From the NCBI GenBank assembly GCA_027686065.1, contig JAQCTH010000070.1, positions 1 through 18,342 on the forward strand: a stretch of DNA of 18,342 nt, given 5' to 3'. The position numbers were made by a program, and so were the translations under genes. Shown here in pieces: positions 16,249-18,342 of the stretch. A model generated the notes under the pieces. That model worked only from the letters and a program-made list of their open reading frames with translations. It was not told the DNA's origin and made no database searches. Numbering within the stretch: position 1 is the stretch's first letter; each line of letters begins with the position of its first letter. The DNA is from Clostridiaceae bacterium AF10-41 (lineage in GTDB: Bacteria > Bacillota > Clostridia > Clostridiales > Clostridiaceae).

Positions 16249-16671
16249 ATGAGATTTCTTCAAGGTACATATGGAATTGATTTGTTGTCATTATTACTAC
16301 TATTTTTAAGTTCCTTATTTAATCTTTCTCATTATACAAGAGTAGTAGGGTTGGCAATATTTTTAATAGCCATATTTAGAGTGTTTTCAAGAAACATATA
16401 TAAAAGACGAAGTGAACTTAATTCATTTATTTCTTTTATAAATAAGCCTTTATCTAGATTTGGAGTTTCAATTCCAATTAATCTTCCACCTTTTGATTTA
16501 AATTATCTATCTTATGTTTTTAAAATATTTGAGAATAAAATTAAAGAAAAAAGGAATTTTAAAATAATAAAATGTCCAACCTGTGGTCAAAAATTAAGAC
16601 TCCCTAGAAAAAAAGGAAAGATAATAGTAACTTGTAAAAGATGTTCAAGCAAATTTGATTTTAAAACTTAA
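16249..16671 (+). CDS. small membrane protein with C-terminal zinc ribbon
   Basis: A 140-residue protein with two hydrophobic segments in the first half (about 10-28, LLSLLLLFLSSLF, and 32-48, VVGLAIFLIAIF), a basic linker (RNIYKRRSELN), and a C-terminal zinc ribbon with CPTC and CKRC (two Cys pairs about 20 residues apart, around 110 and 131) joined by a basic loop (LRLPRKKGKI). Such proteins are widespread in clostridia and are without an assigned function. The ribbon should lie in the cytoplasm and could bind nucleic acid or protein; this is inference. GAGGTG lies before ATG 16249. Own strong promoter and terminator, so a single-gene unit. Confidence 0.85.
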   Translation: MRFLQGTYGIDLLSLLLLFLSSLFNLSHYTRVVGLAIFLIAIFRVFSRNIYKRRSELNSFISFINKPLSRFGVSIPINLPPFDLNYLSYVFKIFENKIKEKRNFKIIKCPTCGQKLRLPRKKGKIIVTCKRCSSKFDFKT

Positions 16672-16679
16672 AATACTTA

Positions 16680-16723
16680 AAAATAGGATAGGGATTATAA
16701 AGTTTTAATCCCTATCCTATTTT
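16680..16723. terminator. bidirectional terminator, 18-bp perfect stem
   Basis: 16680-16697 pairs perfectly with 16706-16723 (core AGGATAGGGATT), 8-base loop. T-run on the right (TTTTATTTTT) ends the zinc-ribbon gene; an A-rich left side ends the convergent reductase gene. Confidence 0.93.
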
Positions 16724-16732
16724 ATTTTTATC

Positions 16733-17635
16733 TTATGGAATATCTCTCCCTCTTCCTGCAACATATATTTCAAACCATTGATCTTTTGTAAGTTTTAATT
16801 CTGTTGCTCTAACTGCACCTTTAATTCTTTCTATATTTCCTGATCCAACTATAGGCATTATTTTACTTGGATGCATCATTATCCATGCATATACTACTTC
16901 ATCAATATCTGCTGCTCCAAGTTCTTCTTTTACTTTATTCAAGGCTTTTCTAACTCTAAGTGAAGCTTCATCTTCGCCTTTAAATATCTTTCCTCCTGCT
17001 AAAGGTGACCATGCCATTGGTTTAACTCTTTTTTCAAGCATTAAATCTAAAGTTCCATTTTCAAAGTGCTCTAAATTTAAAGGTGATACTTCTATTTGAT
17101 TAGTTACTAGTTCATTATCTAAATAAGAATTTAGCATATTGAATTGAGCTGGCAAAAAATTAGATACTCCAAAGTTTCTTACCTTTCCTTGACTTTTTAA
17201 TTTTTTGAAAGCCTCTGCTACCTCTTCTGGATTTAGTAATGGATCTACTCTATGAATTAATACAAGATCTAAATAATCTGTTTTAAAGTTTTTTAAAGAT
17301 TTTTCTACTGATTTTATTATATGTTCTGAACTTGTATCATAGCAATGAGACTTATTTTCTGGTCTGTTTACTGAAGGAAATTTAATTCCGCACTTTGTAA
17401 CTATTTGTAACTTTTCTCTTAATCCCTTTTTTAAGTTTAATGATTCACCAAACTTTTCCTCACAACAAAAATTACCATATATATCAGCATGATCTATTGT
17501 TGTTATTCCCAACTCATAAACTTCTTCTACTAGTCTTAATAATTCTTCACTACTTAATTTCCAATCCATTAATCTCCAATGTCCATGAATTATTCTAGAC
17601 ATTTCTAAATTATTGCTTAATCTAATCTTTTCCAT
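16733..17635 (-). CDS. aldo/keto reductase, YdhF type
   Basis: A 300-residue NADP-dependent aldo/keto reductase. The catalytic tetrad is readable: D48 and Y53 (TIDHADIYG), K81 (VTKCGIK) and H128 (LVLIHRVDP). Later motifs are GKVRNFGVSN, AWSPLAGG and the C-terminal IMPIVGSGNIERI that binds the cofactor phosphate. Length and the start (LSNNLEMSRIIHGHWRL) match E. coli YdhF-like proteins. It should reduce carbonyl compounds in the cytoplasm; the substrate is unknown. GGAGG is ten bases before ATG 17635. Upstream lies an unrelated gene on the same strand across 89 bases without a clear terminator; a weak TTGTTT/TACACT promoter sits in this gap. Confidence 0.93.
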   Translation of the reverse strand: MEKIRLSNNLEMSRIIHGHWRLMDWKLSSEELLRLVEEVYELGITTIDHADIYGNFCCEEKFGESLNLKKGLREKLQIVTKCGIKFPSVNRPENKSHCYDTSSEHIIKSVEKSLKNFKTDYLDLVLIHRVDPLLNPEEVAEAFKKLKSQGKVRNFGVSNFLPAQFNMLNSYLDNELVTNQIEVSPLNLEHFENGTLDLMLEKRVKPMAWSPLAGGKIFKGEDEASLRVRKALNKVKEELGAADIDEVVYAWIMMHPSKIMPIVGSGNIERIKGAVRATELKLTKDQWFEIYVAGRGRDIP

Positions 17636-17724
17636 TTACTTTCATCCTCCCAATAAGATAATAATTTATTAGTGTACAGATCATAAGCGAGTTTAAACAA
17701 AACTCCTTAACCATTAACTTTTCA

Positions 17725-18321
17725 CTATTTCTGTGAACTTTTTATTTTCTCCAATTCATTTATAAATTCCTCAGCATTTAAATTACTTATATAAAATACA
17801 CACATTATGTAATCATGCAATTCTTCAATAATTGTAGTTATTCTTGTATTATTGGTTAAATTATCTACTTCAAATCGTTTATTTAAATTTAAATATTTCT
17901 TTTTTCCATTTATTTTTATATATTGGTAATCATATTCAAACTCTATTTTAACATTTTCTTGACTTTTACTTGCCAAAATCATACCGCTTTTAGTATATTT
18001 AAAACAATATCCGTCTTGTTCGAATATTTGCATTTTATCAATACCTTCTAAAATTTCTTCGTAATTATCCCATTCTCTTTCAATGTCTTCTTTATCATAA
18101 TAATAGTACCTTATATAAATATCTATATTAAAAAGTTTATTCTTGCTATTTTTTTCATCTAAATCTGAATATTTATCTATATGATAATTTTCTTTTAGTT
18201 TTATATTTATCTTATTTAAGCTTTCTTTTATATTTTCACAATTTTTTTTAATTTTGTCTACTGTTTTCTTAAAATCTTCAGGATTTATTGACTTATTAAA
18301 TCGAAAATCCATTAAAATCAC
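17725..18321 (-). CDS. unrecognised charged protein, 5' end uncertain
   Basis: A protein of at least 198 residues that I do not recognise. No membrane segment; highly charged, with many Lys, Glu, Asp and Tyr. Residues 15-50 look coiled-coil (DKIKKNCENIKESLNKI). The middle is mixed (LFNIDIYIRYYYYDKEDIE) and beta-like (KIEFEYDYQYIKINGK). The first in-frame start is GTG 18321 with AAGG 12 bases upstream; ATG 18312 is an alternative. The frame stays open with no stop to base 18342, so the gene may start outside the window. Confidence 0.6.
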   Translation of the reverse strand: MILMDFRFNKSINPEDFKKTVDKIKKNCENIKESLNKINIKLKENYHIDKYSDLDEKNSKNKLFNIDIYIRYYYYDKEDIEREWDNYEEILEGIDKMQIFEQDGYCFKYTKSGMILASKSQENVKIEFEYDYQYIKINGKKKYLNLNKRFEVDNLTNNTRITTIIEELHDYIMCVFYISNLNAEEFINELEKIKSSQK

Positions 18322-18342
18322 TTTAGAATCATACCTTAATAA

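Noticed and set aside
1..18342. CRISPR array, IS element, prophage, tRNA or rRNA
   Set aside because: No regularly spaced repeats, no transposase or integrase frame, no cloverleaf or rRNA-like GC-richer block seen on either strand.

Overview
The window is a very AT-rich stretch (GC roughly a quarter by eye) of chromosome from a low-GC Firmicute, most likely Clostridium sensu stricto. Support comes from strong AGGAGG-type ribosome binding sites, A/T-ending codon use, several TTTACA/TATAAT-like promoters, U-tract hairpin terminators, and a gene set (DegS/DegU pair, methyl-accepting chemotaxis proteins, VanW, HI0933-family flavoprotein, CmpB-like membrane protein) typical of clostridia. I see no prophage, IS element, CRISPR array, rRNA or tRNA. 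It reads as ordinary core/accessory chromosome with a few irregularities.

Layout: 1-1718 (minus) is a DegS-type soluble sensor kinase overlapping a DegU-type response regulator that runs off the left edge. 1910-2812 (minus) is a cation diffusion facilitator gene split by an in-frame TGA at codon 27; the intact downstream frame alone looks like a normal shorter gene. 2989-4770 (minus) is a chemotaxis receptor with a Cache-like outer domain. 5090-6403 (plus) is a VanW/peptidoglycan-binding membrane-anchored protein. 6477-7688 (minus) is an HI0933/BaiN-type flavoprotein. A cluster of three inverted repeats (7704-7838) separates it from 7851-12228 (minus), a radical SAM/SPASM enzyme, an aromatic-acid-exporter-like membrane protein and an ABC exporter pair; the ABC pair probably also has its own promoter.

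12389-12910 (plus) is a J-like/TPR protein lacking HPD and starting with TTG. 12972-14309 (minus) is a second chemotaxis receptor with almost no outer domain. 14528-16086 (minus) holds two unrecognised small proteins flanking a CmpB-like (PF06541) membrane protein. 16249-16671 (plus) is a small membrane protein with a C-terminal zinc ribbon. 16733-17635 (minus) is a YdhF-type aldo/keto reductase, and 17725-18321 (minus) is an unrecognised protein whose 5' end may lie outside the window.

Functionally the region mixes signal transduction (DegSU, two receptors), envelope and transport functions (VanW, CDF, ArAE, ABC exporter, CmpB-like) and redox enzymes (HI0933 flavoprotein, AKR, radical SAM). 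I do not find convincing evidence for a new multi-gene system. The observations most worth checking are the TGA-interrupted transporter, the overlapping inverted repeats at 7704-7838, the HPD-less J protein next to the radical SAM enzyme, and the ten-A tract inside degU.
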